Assembly (NCBI GenBank): GCA_026393475.1
Contig: JAPLAA010000093.1
Span: 1 to 64,000 of the forward strand
Direction: 5' to 3'
Source of the DNA: Actinomycetota bacterium
GTDB lineage: Bacteria; Actinomycetota; Acidimicrobiia; Acidimicrobiales; Ilumatobacteraceae
Length of the DNA stretch: 64,000 bases
Shown here: piece by piece, positions 1-8,146 of the stretch
Layout of the letters: every line of letters begins with the position of its first letter
How positions within the stretch are numbered: the stretch's first letter is position 1
Program-made: the position numbers and the translations under genes
The notes under the pieces: model-generated
Told to the model about the DNA's origin: nothing
What the model saw: only the letters and a program-made list of their open reading frames with translations
Databases searched by the model: none

Positions 1-1
1 C

Positions 2-280
2 GACGGCGGCGAGGGCGTCGCCATGGCCCGCAGCGAGATGCCCGACCTCGTGCTGATGGACATGAGCCTGCCGGTGATGAACGGTTGGGAGGCGACGCAG
101 GCCATCCGTGCCGATGCGTCGACGGCGCATCTGCCGGTCATCGCGCTCACCGCGCACTCGATGCCGGGCGATCGCGAGAAGGCGATGGAGGCGGGCTGCA
201 ACGACTACGACACGAAGCCGGTCGACCTGCCCCGCCTGCTCGGCAAGATGGCGGCCTTCGGCGTGGAGCCGCCGGCGTGA
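2..280 (+). CDS. Response regulator receiver protein (5' partial)
   Basis: The frame is open from base 2, so the start lies upstream of the window. The visible 92 residues are the second half of a CheY-like receiver domain: LVLMDMSLP carries the phospho-acceptor Asp, IALTAHSMPG the switch Thr, and DYDTKPV the conserved Lys-Pro. Nothing follows the receiver fold, so the C-terminus has no output domain; this could be a single-domain regulator or the tail of a hybrid kinase. Its TGA overlaps the GTG start of the next gene (GTGA), so the two are translationally coupled and probably share one phosphorelay. Which histidine kinase feeds it cannot be seen here. Confidence 0.9.
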   Translation, partial: DGGEGVAMARSEMPDLVLMDMSLPVMNGWEATQAIRADASTAHLPVIALTAHSMPGDREKAMEAGCNDYDTKPVDLPRLLGKMAAFGVEPPA

Positions 281-1809
281 CCCCCGAGGAAGCCCGCGAA
301 CTGCGCCACGAGTTGCGCACCCCGGTGAACCACCTCATCGGGTACGCAGAACTGCTGCTCGAGGAAGACGAGGCCGACGAGGCCGACATCGAAGCGCTCG
401 AAGCGGTTCGGGCCCGGGCTCGTGAGGTGCTCGAACTGGTCCCGGGCCTCCTCGGCGACGGCACCGATGGCACGGACGGTGCCGACGCATCGGCGGGGTC
501 CGTCACCGCACTCGTCGATCGGGTCGCACAGCTCGAGTCGTTGACGGCCGGTCTCGCCGCCACGTCGTCGTTGCCGGCCGCCGACATCGAACGTCTCTCG
601 GTCGCCGCTGCTCGACTCGGTTCGCTCGCCGGACGCCTCACCGACGGCCCGCTGCTGGTGCAGCGCGACGCCGGCGATGCCGCGGCACCGATGCCCGGCC
701 GGCTGGAGACCGTGCTCGTGGTCGACGACGACGAGGCCAACCGCAACGTCCTCGGCCGCCGACTCGCGAAGCTCGGCTACGGCATCGTCGAAGCCCGTGA
801 CGGCGTCGAGGCGCTGGAACGGTTGGCGCAACCCGATGCCGGGATCGATCTCGTGCTGCTCGACGTGATGATGCCCCGCCTCGACGGCTTCGCCGTGCTC
901 GAGCGCCATCGTGCCGACCCGTCGATCCGCCACATCCCGGTGATCATGATCTCGGCGCTCGACGACATGGCCAGCATCGTCCGTTGCATCGAGGCCGGCG
1001 CCGAGGACTATCTGCCGAAGCCGTTCGACCCGGTGCTGTTGAAGGCCCGCGTCGCCGCGTGCATGGAGAAGAAGCGGCTGCGCGATGCCGAGCGCGACCT
1101 GCTCGCGCAGGTGGCTGCATGGAACGCCGAGCTCGAACAGCGCGTCGCCGAACAGGTGCAAGAAGTCGAGCGGTTCAGCGTGATGCGTCGCTTCGTGCCG
1201 CCGCAGTTGGTGGACGTGTTGGCCGCCGGTGGCGCGGCCATGCTGCAGAGCCACCGTGCCGAGATCACCGTGCTGTTCTGCGACCTGCGCGGGTTCACAT
1301 CGTTCGCCGAGCGGTCGGAACCCGAGGACGTGATGGCGGTGCTGCGCGAGATGCACGACGCCGTCGGTCCGGTCATCTTCGAACAGGGCGGCACGCTGTC
1401 GCAGTTCACCGGTGACGGGATGATGGTGTTCTTCAACGACCCGATCCCGTGCGTGGGGCCCGAGCGGCGAGCGGTGATCCTCGGCCTCGCGATGCGCGAC
1501 CGCACCGAGCGACTGGCAGAGGAGTGGAAGCGCCGCGGGCACGACCTCCGCCTCGGTGTCGGCATCGCCACCGGCTACGCGACGTGCGGCCAGATCGGCT
1601 TCGAGGGTCGCTTCGAGTACACCGCGATCGGCACGGTCGTGAACCTGGCCGCGCGCCTGTGCGGTCAGGCCCAGGGAGGCGAGGTGCTCGCCGCCGAACG
1701 GGTGGTGGCGGCGTTGGGCGACTCCGTCGTCAGCGAACCCGCCGGCGAGATCGAACTGAAGGGCATGGCACGCCCCGTCGCGATCCACCGCGTGGAAGCG
1801 CTCACCTGA
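277..1809 (+). CDS. HisKA-like / receiver / class III nucleotide cyclase protein
   Basis: A 510-residue soluble signalling protein. The N-terminus has a HisKA-like H-box (RHELRTPVNHLIGY, His11) but no ATP-binding HATPase domain follows, so it may accept phosphate or only dimerise. Residues about 145-265 are a receiver domain with acidic cluster Asp150-152, phospho-acceptor Asp196 and Lys248. A coiled-coil linker (AELEQRVAEQVQEVERF) leads into a class III adenylate/guanylate cyclase domain from about residue 325, with metal-binding Asp336 (FCDLRGF) and Asp380 (TGDGM). The inferred role is making a cyclic nucleotide in response to phosphorylation of the receiver. The GTG start is chosen because it overlaps the previous stop and starts just before the H-box. 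Whether ATP or GTP is used cannot be told. Confidence 0.88.
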   Translation: MTPEEARELRHELRTPVNHLIGYAELLLEEDEADEADIEALEAVRARAREVLELVPGLLGDGTDGTDGADASAGSVTALVDRVAQLESLTAGLAATSSLPAADIERLSVAAARLGSLAGRLTDGPLLVQRDAGDAAAPMPGRLETVLVVDDDEANRNVLGRRLAKLGYGIVEARDGVEALERLAQPDAGIDLVLLDVMMPRLDGFAVLERHRADPSIRHIPVIMISALDDMASIVRCIEAGAEDYLPKPFDPVLLKARVAACMEKKRLRDAERDLLAQVAAWNAELEQRVAEQVQEVERFSVMRRFVPPQLVDVLAAGGAAMLQSHRAEITVLFCDLRGFTSFAERSEPEDVMAVLREMHDAVGPVIFEQGGTLSQFTGDGMMVFFNDPIPCVGPERRAVILGLAMRDRTERLAEEWKRRGHDLRLGVGIATGYATCGQIGFEGRFEYTAIGTVVNLAARLCGQAQGGEVLAAERVVAALGDSVVSEPAGEIELKGMARPVAIHRVEALT

Positions 1810-1827
1810 CCGTCACGTCAACGACCC

Positions 1828-3198
1828 TCAAGCGCCTGCCACGGAGTAGAGGCGCCATTCACCGTCGATGCCCTTGAGCTCGTGTTGGCCCCTGTCGGTG
1901 AAGGCGATGCTCCCGCCGAGCATCATGTCGCGAACCGTCGACGACACCCAGAGTTCGCCATCGGCGGCACGCTGCTCGACGCGCGCGGCAAGGTTCACTG
2001 CGATGCCCGTGATGTCGCCGTCGTCGAGCAACTCGATCTCGCCGGCATGCACGCCGGCCCTGATCGCGATGCCGAGCGACGACAGCGAGTCGAGCATCTC
2101 CATGCCACACGAGACTGCCTGCGAGGGGACGTCGAACACGGCCAGCAGGCCGTCGCCGGTGCTCTTCACGACTCGTCCGCCGTGGCGGTCGATGAGGTCA
2201 CGAGTGACCCGATCGTGCCCCTCGAGCGTCTCGCGCCACGCCGTGTCCCCGACCGTCGACGACTGCCTCGTCGAGTTGACGATGTCGGTGAAGAGGATGC
2301 TCGAGAACTTCCGGCTGACGGTCGTGTGCGGAGCCTGTCCCGTCGCGAACTCGATGTAGGCGTCGAGGTACGTGCGCCAGTGCGGCATGCACCAGGCGAA
2401 GTGGTCCGCTCCTGCGATCTCCATGTACTGAGCGTCGGGGATGGCCGAGACGAGGACGCGGCTCCCGGCCACCGGGAGGACCCGGTCGCCCTTCACGTGT
2501 GCGACGTGCGTTCGCGCCTGAATCCGCTCCGGCGCGTCGCCGGCGTCGAGCGTGACGATGCTGCCGAGCTGTTTCGTGAAGTCGTTCGGGCTGGCGGCGA
2601 ACCTGCACAGGCGGGCGACCCAGCGGCTCACGCCCTCGTTGCCGTTCTGGCTGGGCAGCTCGAAGTCGATCATGTAGGTCGCGTCCTCGCCCCAGGTCTC
2701 GGCCATCTTCAGGAAGCGTTCGACGATCTCCTGGGTGGTCGCGAGCGGAGGATCGCCGTCCTCAACGTGGTCTCGGATCTGGCGTCGGTAGTTGTGCGGC
2801 ACGATCGAGTTGAGGAGACCGACGCTGAGGACACGTTCAGGGTGGTTCGCCGCGTAGAGCTGCGCCATGAGCGCGCCTTCGGAGGTTCCGTGGAGGTGTG
2901 CGCGTTCCCAACCGATCGCGTCCATCACGGCCGAGATGTCCGCGATTCGTTGCTCGAGGGTCGGCGTGCCGTCGAAGCGATCCGACAGGCCGATGCCACG
3001 CTTGTCGAACATCACACACGTCATGAAGCGCCCCATGCGCTCCAACGTGCGACGGAACAGCTCGTGCTCCCAGTGGATCTCGACGTTGGAGATCAGCGCA
3101 GGGATGATCAGGCACGGCGGGCCGCTGCCCCAGCGTTGGTAGGCGATGCGGAGATCTCCCGCGTCGGCGTATCTCGTCTCGGGCAGGGCCATCGCCAT
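1828..3198 (-). CDS. Alpha/beta hydrolase fused to class III adenylate cyclase
   Basis: A 456-residue fusion. Residues about 10-285 form an alpha/beta hydrolase fold with the nucleophile elbow HGTSEG (Ser106) and a late His in GADHFAW. Residues about 295-456 are a class III cyclase domain with both metal Asp motifs (LFTDIVNS and STGDGLLAVF) and the NLAARVEQ segment. This architecture is common in actinobacteria; the hydrolase part may sense or process a small ligand, but no substrate can be assigned. The start is supported by GAGAGGA about 9 bases upstream; an internal ATG two codons on (MALPETRY) is possible. It converges on the previous cyclase gene with an 18-base gap, so two cyclases end side by side. 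Confidence 0.9.
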   Translation of the reverse strand: MAMALPETRYADAGDLRIAYQRWGSGPPCLIIPALISNVEIHWEHELFRRTLERMGRFMTCVMFDKRGIGLSDRFDGTPTLEQRIADISAVMDAIGWERAHLHGTSEGALMAQLYAANHPERVLSVGLLNSIVPHNYRRQIRDHVEDGDPPLATTQEIVERFLKMAETWGEDATYMIDFELPSQNGNEGVSRWVARLCRFAASPNDFTKQLGSIVTLDAGDAPERIQARTHVAHVKGDRVLPVAGSRVLVSAIPDAQYMEIAGADHFAWCMPHWRTYLDAYIEFATGQAPHTTVSRKFSSILFTDIVNSTRQSSTVGDTAWRETLEGHDRVTRDLIDRHGGRVVKSTGDGLLAVFDVPSQAVSCGMEMLDSLSSLGIAIRAGVHAGEIELLDDGDITGIAVNLAARVEQRAADGELWVSSTVRDMMLGGSIAFTDRGQHELKGIDGEWRLYSVAGA

Positions 3199-3297
3199 GG
3201 CGCAGATCCTCTCACGCCGAGCACGAGCGCTCGCCCGATCCTTCTGGTCGCGATCCGTCCCGCTCAGCGAGAGGATTCGCGACCAGAACGGGGAAGG

Positions 3298-5646
3298 TCA
3301 GGCGGCGTTGAGTTCGCGGGAGTCGTGTTCGCGGACGGGGGTCACGGGCACGAAGCGGAGGTCGCCGGAGGGGGAGAACGAGCCCTGCAGGTCGACGACG
3401 AGGTGGGTCGGCTGTGACACGAAGATGCAGAACGCGCCATCGGGGTCGAGGGGGACGACGGCCACGTTGGCGGTGATGCGACCGACGGTGCTGTTGCCGT
3501 TCGACTTGGTCTGCGGGCCCGGCACGAGTGCCGAGCAGGCATCCGCAGTGACGTACCCGGCCGACTTCGCATCGGTGAGCGTCAGGTTCACCAGTGCCGC
3601 CGAGGCGCCGGCCGGACCCTGCACCCGCAACACCGTTCCGGCAGCAGGGCGATCGCCGCTGCGGGTGTCGAGCAGACGTGACGCGGGCAGCGACGTGAAG
3701 CCCCAGCCGCCGGGCGACGAGGCGGGCGAGAACCAGCCCTGCACGTCGACGACCTTCTGTGCGGTGGCGCTCGTGTACGTGCAGATCTGCGCTCCGCCGG
3801 CGGTCGCAGCGGTGGGGATGACGGCCAGGTTGGCGACCGTGGCGCCGGCGACGAAGTTCGTGTTCGACCGCGTCTGAGGACCCGGCTGCAGCGTGGCGCA
3901 GGCATCCGCGGTCACGTAGCCAGCCGCGGTGGGCGCCGTGATCGTGAGGTTGGTCAGCATGGCCACGGCGTCGGCCGGCACCAGGGGAGTGGTCACCGAC
4001 ATCTCGGTGCCCGCTGCCACGGGACCGCGACGGTCGCAGCTGCCACCGGCAGCGCAGAACATGTCGGTGCGGGTGTCGAGCAGACGCTGTGGCGGCAGCA
4101 CGTGCAGCAACGCGCCCGATGCGGCGGCTGCGGAGGGTACGAAGTAGCCCTGCACGTCGACGACGGTGTCCATCGTCTGAGACTGGAACAGGCAGAACCG
4201 ACCCTGCGCGTCGATCGGAACGACCGACAGGTTCGCCGACACGATGTTCGGTGTCGCGTTGCCGTTCGACGAGGTGCGGACGCCGCTGATCGCGCTGCAC
4301 GCCTCGGCGGTCACGTACCCGGCACCGGTCGCGCCGGTGAGGGTGATGTTCACGACGGCCGCGGTCGCACCGGTGGGCGCCTCGGTGTCGATGACGGTCC
4401 GCCACCCGGCCCGCGGCTGCTCGGCCGGGTCGACACAACGGGTGCTCGCGACGCCCGAGTCGTCGGCCACCGACAGGCACGTGCGCACCGGCTCACCGAC
4501 CGGGATGCCGGTGCGCTGGTACTGGAGGATCGCGTTGGCCTGTGCGGGCGTGCCGCGGAACTCGAAGTGCATCGTGTCGCGCAGCACCGAGCTGCGCAGC
4601 GAGCTCGGCGTCGGGCAACCGCCGCCCCAGCCGTAGCCACCCCAGTAGAGGCCCCACTTCTCGGCGGTCTGCACCACCCACTGCGGAATGTCGCTCCGCA
4701 TGGTCGTCGCGCAGGCGGTCTGGCCGTCGGCGCCCCGGTACGTGAGCTCCGGGTTGGCGGCCGTGTTCATGTCGATCGCGAGGCCCCACGAATGGTTCGA
4801 CAGGCTGCGGCGCGTGAGCCCCTCGCAGGTCTTGCGGCTGTTCGACGTGCACCGGAACACGTACCCGCCGACCTCGGTGATCCGATAGCCGCCGGCGACG
4901 ATCTCACGGAGGAACCCTTCGAACAGCGGCAACGCTTCCGGCATCGATCGGACCTGGCCGACGTTGACCGGACCGAACCTCGCGGTGTTGCCGATCAAGC
5001 GTGTCTCCCAGTCGGCGAGGGCGGGGGAGCGGTTGTAGCCCCAGCCGAGCCACGTCCACCCGGTCGGCGGGAACGGGCCACCGGCGCCGGTCGTGAGGAT
5101 GCCGAGCGCGTCGGCCGTCGCGGCGTCGACGACCCCGGTGACGGTGAGACCTTCGTTGGTCTGGAACGTCCGCACCGCGGTCTCGGTCGCCGAGCCGAAC
5201 GCGCCGTCGACGAGGACCGTGATCCCGGCCGCGAGCAGCGCCTGCTGGAGCACCGACACACGGGTACCGGTGTCACCGCGCTGCAGGTTGACCCATGCAG
5301 TCGGGTCGCCGGAGGTCGTGGTGATCGGGGTCTCCGGGAACGGAGGGGTGGGCCAGCCGCGGTCCTCGGGCAGGCCTGCCGTGCCGTCGAACAGACAGCC
5401 GGCGACGTTGCCGGACGACTTCTGCGCCTCGGTGCACTTGGTGGGCATCGAGGGCAGCACCCACGGCGTCATGTCGTTCGCCGCGCTGGCGATCGACGGT
5501 TCGCCGATGCCGATCGCGGCGGGCAGGGGGACGGTGCCGGCCACGACGGCGGACACCGCTGCCAGGGCGACGACGAAGAAGGATCGAGCGGCCCGCATGC
5601 GTGAGATATCGGCCGCGAAGCCGACCGCCTTGACCCGTGAGCGCAT
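3298..5646 (-). CDS. Secreted M15-type D,D-carboxypeptidase with PG-binding domain and three RLLDTR repeats
   Basis: A 782-residue exported protein. A signal sequence (RAARSFFVVALAAVSAVVAG) starts about residue 18, and the true start may be the internal ATG at 5598. A peptidoglycan-binding-1 domain lies at about 118-183. A VanY/M15-like peptidase domain follows, with SNHSWGLAIDMN (zinc His and Asp, about 281-292) and the final zinc His in MHFEF (about 358). The C-terminal half is three copies of a roughly 120-residue module, each with VVNLTLT-like, AGYVTA(D/E)ACS, a Pro/Gln/Ser-Asn segment and VVDVQG; two copies begin with RLLDTR. The modules look like beta-rich surface domains. It probably trims peptidoglycan stem peptides at the cell surface; no LPXTG-type anchor is seen. 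Confidence 0.85.
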   Translation of the reverse strand: MRSRVKAVGFAADISRMRAARSFFVVALAAVSAVVAGTVPLPAAIGIGEPSIASAANDMTPWVLPSMPTKCTEAQKSSGNVAGCLFDGTAGLPEDRGWPTPPFPETPITTTSGDPTAWVNLQRGDTGTRVSVLQQALLAAGITVLVDGAFGSATETAVRTFQTNEGLTVTGVVDAATADALGILTTGAGGPFPPTGWTWLGWGYNRSPALADWETRLIGNTARFGPVNVGQVRSMPEALPLFEGFLREIVAGGYRITEVGGYVFRCTSNSRKTCEGLTRRSLSNHSWGLAIDMNTAANPELTYRGADGQTACATTMRSDIPQWVVQTAEKWGLYWGGYGWGGGCPTPSSLRSSVLRDTMHFEFRGTPAQANAILQYQRTGIPVGEPVRTCLSVADDSGVASTRCVDPAEQPRAGWRTVIDTEAPTGATAAVVNITLTGATGAGYVTAEACSAISGVRTSSNGNATPNIVSANLSVVPIDAQGRFCLFQSQTMDTVVDVQGYFVPSAAAASGALLHVLPPQRLLDTRTDMFCAAGGSCDRRGPVAAGTEMSVTTPLVPADAVAMLTNLTITAPTAAGYVTADACATLQPGPQTRSNTNFVAGATVANLAVIPTAATAGGAQICTYTSATAQKVVDVQGWFSPASSPGGWGFTSLPASRLLDTRSGDRPAAGTVLRVQGPAGASAALVNLTLTDAKSAGYVTADACSALVPGPQTKSNGNSTVGRITANVAVVPLDPDGAFCIFVSQPTHLVVDLQGSFSPSGDLRFVPVTPVREHDSRELNAA

Positions 5647-5833
5647 CGCCCCAGGTCAGCGACAGTGTGACTCTCGACCATCGGCCGAAAACGCCATCAG
5701 CCACCCGCTCCCGTCTCCACCACCGGCAGCGGGCGAGGAACCGGCGGTGGAGGATCGGGGTGCGGGTGGCTGATGGGTGCGGCGGGCGGGCCGCACATCA
5801 TGGGGCGAGGGCGCCCCGGGGGGAGAGGTGAGG

Positions 5834-6451
5834 TCAGTCGTCGGAGCCGTGGCCGCCGCTGCCGTGATCGTCCGAGCCGCTGTCGTCCGAGCCGCCGGAG
5901 CTGTCCGAGCCGGAACCGCTGTTCGAGCTCGATCCGCTGTTGTCGTCGCCGGACTCGTCTGCGTCGTCTGCGTCGTCATCGGAGGCATTGCCGTGGCCGC
6001 TGGTGTCGTCGTCGTGGTCGTCGTCGCTCCCGGTGGCGGCGCCGGTGCAGCGCGGGTCGTTCGCGTGCTCGGCCTCGTCGCAGGGACCGCTGATGTCGTC
6101 GACGGTGTTCCCCGTGGAGTTGCTCGGCGCCGAGTCGTCCGGAGCGGAGTCGTCGGTGCTGTTGCTCGGGGCCGACACGCCCGGGACGCTGTCGTCGCTG
6201 CTGTTGTCGGGGGCGGTGGAGCGGCTCGCCGAGTCGTCGACCGAGGTCGAGGTCTGCTTCGTCGGGATGCTGGCGATCGTGGTGGAGGTGACCAGCGTGC
6301 TGGAGGTGCTCGGCGAGGTGCTCGACGGCGGCACGACGATCTCGGTGGCCGGCACCGTCGACGGGCGGGGAGCGAGGAACGTGGCCGAGGCGGGGATGCC
6401 GAAGCCGACGACAGCGATACCGGCTGCACCCCAGATGAGCGACTTGTTCAT
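5834..6451 (-). CDS. Secreted Ser/Asp/Thr-rich low-complexity protein
   Basis: A 205-residue protein with an N-terminal hydrophobic segment (LIWGAAGIAVVGFGIP) that could be a signal peptide or a membrane anchor. A Ser/Thr/Pro-rich stretch and then a very acidic Ser/Asp/Gly tail follow, including DDDHDDD and repeated SDDS units. There is one short Cys-containing segment (PCDEAEHANDPRC) about two thirds along. No enzyme domain is recognisable. The composition suggests a disordered, highly negative extracellular protein that could bind cations or fill cell-wall space. The start has GGAG 7 bases upstream. Frameshifts in such repeats are easy, so the exact length is less certain than the existence of the gene. 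Confidence 0.7.
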   Translation of the reverse strand: MNKSLIWGAAGIAVVGFGIPASATFLAPRPSTVPATEIVVPPSSTSPSTSSTLVTSTTIASIPTKQTSTSVDDSASRSTAPDNSSDDSVPGVSAPSNSTDDSAPDDSAPSNSTGNTVDDISGPCDEAEHANDPRCTGAATGSDDDHDDDTSGHGNASDDDADDADESGDDNSGSSSNSGSGSDSSGGSDDSGSDDHGSGGHGSDD

Positions 6452-6591
6452 GATGATCTCCAGTACGGGTGGCCCCGGCGGATCCGGGGAGCGGGACGAA
6501 CACCAGTGACACGCCCCAGGGGCGCGGGAGGATCAGTGCACTTTGGTCGTAGTACCACCGGCCGCCCGTCGGGACGGCCCGTCGGGTGGGC

Positions 6592-7362
6592 TCAGGCACC
6601 CACCGCGTGGTAGCCGCCGTCGACGTGGATCATCGAGCCGGTCGTGGCCGGGAACCAGTCGCTCAGCATCGCCACGCAGGCCTTGGCCACGGCGGAGGAG
6701 TCGGTGACGTCCCAGCCGAGCGGCGCCCGGTCGTCCCACACGTCCTCGAACTTCTTGAACCCGGGGATGCTCTTGGCGGCCATGGTCTTGATCGGGCCGG
6801 CGGCGATCAGGTTGGAGCGGATGCCCTTCGGGCCGAGTTCCTTGGCCAGGTAGCGGTTGACGCTCTCGAGCGCACTCTTGGCGACGCCCATCCAGTTGTA
6901 CGCGGGCCAGGCGACCGTGTTGTCGAACGTGAGGCCCACGAACGCGCCGCCGGCGCTCATCAACGGCAGGAACGCATCGGCGAGCGCCTTGTACGAGTAG
7001 GCCGAGATGTTGATCGCGATCTGCACGTCGTCCCACGTGGCCGCCATGAAGTCGTCGCCGAGGCACACCTCGGGCGCGAAGCCGATCGAGTGCAGCACGG
7101 CGTCGACCCGGCCACCGAAGTGCTCTGCGGCGTGATCGCGTGCCGACACGAGGTGCTCGGGCTTGGTGACATCCAATTCGTACACGGGCGCCGGCGAGGG
7201 CAGCTTCCGCGCGGTGCGCTCGGTGAGGCTGAGCGCCCGCCCGGCGCCGGTCAGCATCAGGTTCGCCCCTTCCTGCTGCGCCAGCGTGGCCACACCGAAC
7301 GCGAGCGACGCATCCGTGAGCACACCGGTGATGACGATGTTCTTCCCCTCGAGCAGACCCAT
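6592..7362 (-). CDS. inhA: Enoyl-[acyl-carrier-protein] reductase, InhA/FabI type
   Basis: A 256-residue short-chain reductase that makes the NADH-dependent last reduction of fatty acid elongation. From memory the sequence is close to mycobacterial InhA: an atypical nucleotide-binding start (ITGVLTDASLAFG), LDV and HSIGF segments, the catalytic pair Tyr155 and Lys162 in PAYNWMGVAKSAL, the SNLIAAGPIKT loop and the LLSDWFPATTG-like end. Start 7362 (MGLLEGKN) is chosen because homologues begin there and a TAGGTT -10 box sits 7 bases upstream, which suggests a leaderless mRNA. The open frame extends further upstream but without family similarity. It is divergent from the F420 reductase gene. Confidence 0.93.
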   Translation of the reverse strand: MGLLEGKNIVITGVLTDASLAFGVATLAQQEGANLMLTGAGRALSLTERTARKLPSPAPVYELDVTKPEHLVSARDHAAEHFGGRVDAVLHSIGFAPEVCLGDDFMAATWDDVQIAINISAYSYKALADAFLPLMSAGGAFVGLTFDNTVAWPAYNWMGVAKSALESVNRYLAKELGPKGIRSNLIAAGPIKTMAAKSIPGFKKFEDVWDDRAPLGWDVTDSSAVAKACVAMLSDWFPATTGSMIHVDGGYHAVGA

Positions 7363-7369
7363 GCCGAGC

Positions 7370-7375
7370 AACCTA
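7370..7375 (-). promoter_or_regulatory. -10 element of inhA (TAGGTT), leaderless
   Basis: On the minus strand TAGGTT ends 7 bases before the inhA ATG, so transcription would start at or next to the start codon. There is no Shine-Dalgarno sequence. The same arrangement recurs at many gene starts in this window, which raises confidence in it. Confidence 0.5.
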
Positions 7376-7465
7376 GTCCTGCACGCGATGGTGGCGGGCG
7401 CTCCTCCCATCGACCCAGCGCAGCCTCCTTGCTGCGCCAACGGGCGCGTGTGCAAGGCTGTCCCG

Positions 7466-8143
7466 ATGCGCATCGGGATTCTGGGTGGAACGGGGCCGGC
7501 CGGCAGCGCGCTGGCTGCTCGTCTCGCGTCGATCGGCTACGAAGTGGTCATCGGCTCGAGGTCGAAGTACCGGGCCATGGAGGCCAGGGACGGCATGGTG
7601 CAGAAGTGGCCCGACATCGAGTCGATGCTCTCCTACGGCGACAACCCGCAGGCGGCCGACTGCGACGTCGTGGTGATCGCCACTCCGTGGGATTCCGCGG
7701 CGACGACCGCACAGGAGAACGAAGCAGCGCTCGAGGGCAAGGTGGTCGTCAGCATGGCCAACGCGCTCGTGCGGGTCGGTCACGAATTCCAGCCGCTCGT
7801 CCCGCCTCGCGGCAGCGTGGCCGCGCACGTGCAGGCCGCCGTGCCGAAGGCCCGCGTGGTGGCGGCGTTCCACCACCTGCCCGCCACCGAGCTGGGGCAC
7901 CTCGGCGAGCCGATCGACTCCGATGTGTTGATCTGCGGCGACGACAAGGACGCGGTGCGCACGATCAGCGAGATGGTTGCGAAGATCCCCGGCTGTCGCC
8001 CGCTCGACGCCGGTGAGCTGTCGAACGCGACGGCGATCGAGGCCTTCACCGCGGTGCTGTTGCAGCTGAACGTCCGGTACAAGACGCGGGTGGCTCCGAA
8101 GCTCACCGGAATCAAGCGCGATCCCCGGGCGTTGCAGGCCTGA
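7466..8143 (+). CDS. npdG: NADPH:F420 oxidoreductase (NpdG/Fno family)
   Basis: A 225-residue Rossmann-fold protein that moves hydride between NADPH and deazaflavin F420. The N-terminus MRIGILGGTGPAGSALA holds the glycine-rich dinucleotide motif, and the following IGSRS loop is typical of NADP binding in this family. DVVVIATPWDS, VVVSMANAL and the conserved VVAAFHHLPA segment are also family-like. The start is the ATG directly before this motif; the open frame reaches further upstream over inhA but is not protein-like there. It is followed by mshC after 3 bases. With the LLM (28762) and PPOX (48231) proteins it indicates that the host uses F420. Confidence 0.88.
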   Translation: MRIGILGGTGPAGSALAARLASIGYEVVIGSRSKYRAMEARDGMVQKWPDIESMLSYGDNPQAADCDVVVIATPWDSAATTAQENEAALEGKVVVSMANALVRVGHEFQPLVPPRGSVAAHVQAAVPKARVVAAFHHLPATELGHLGEPIDSDVLICGDDKDAVRTISEMVAKIPGCRPLDAGELSNATAIEAFTAVLLQLNVRYKTRVAPKLTGIKRDPRALQA

Positions 8144-8146
8144 CGT

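Noticed and set aside
205-1788. A 527-codon minus-strand frame opposite the cyclase gene, and similar long antisense frames at 7373-9358, 43733-45376 and 54810-56453
   Set aside because: All lie exactly opposite well-supported genes and have His/Arg/Asp-rich composition typical of shadow frames in high-GC DNA.
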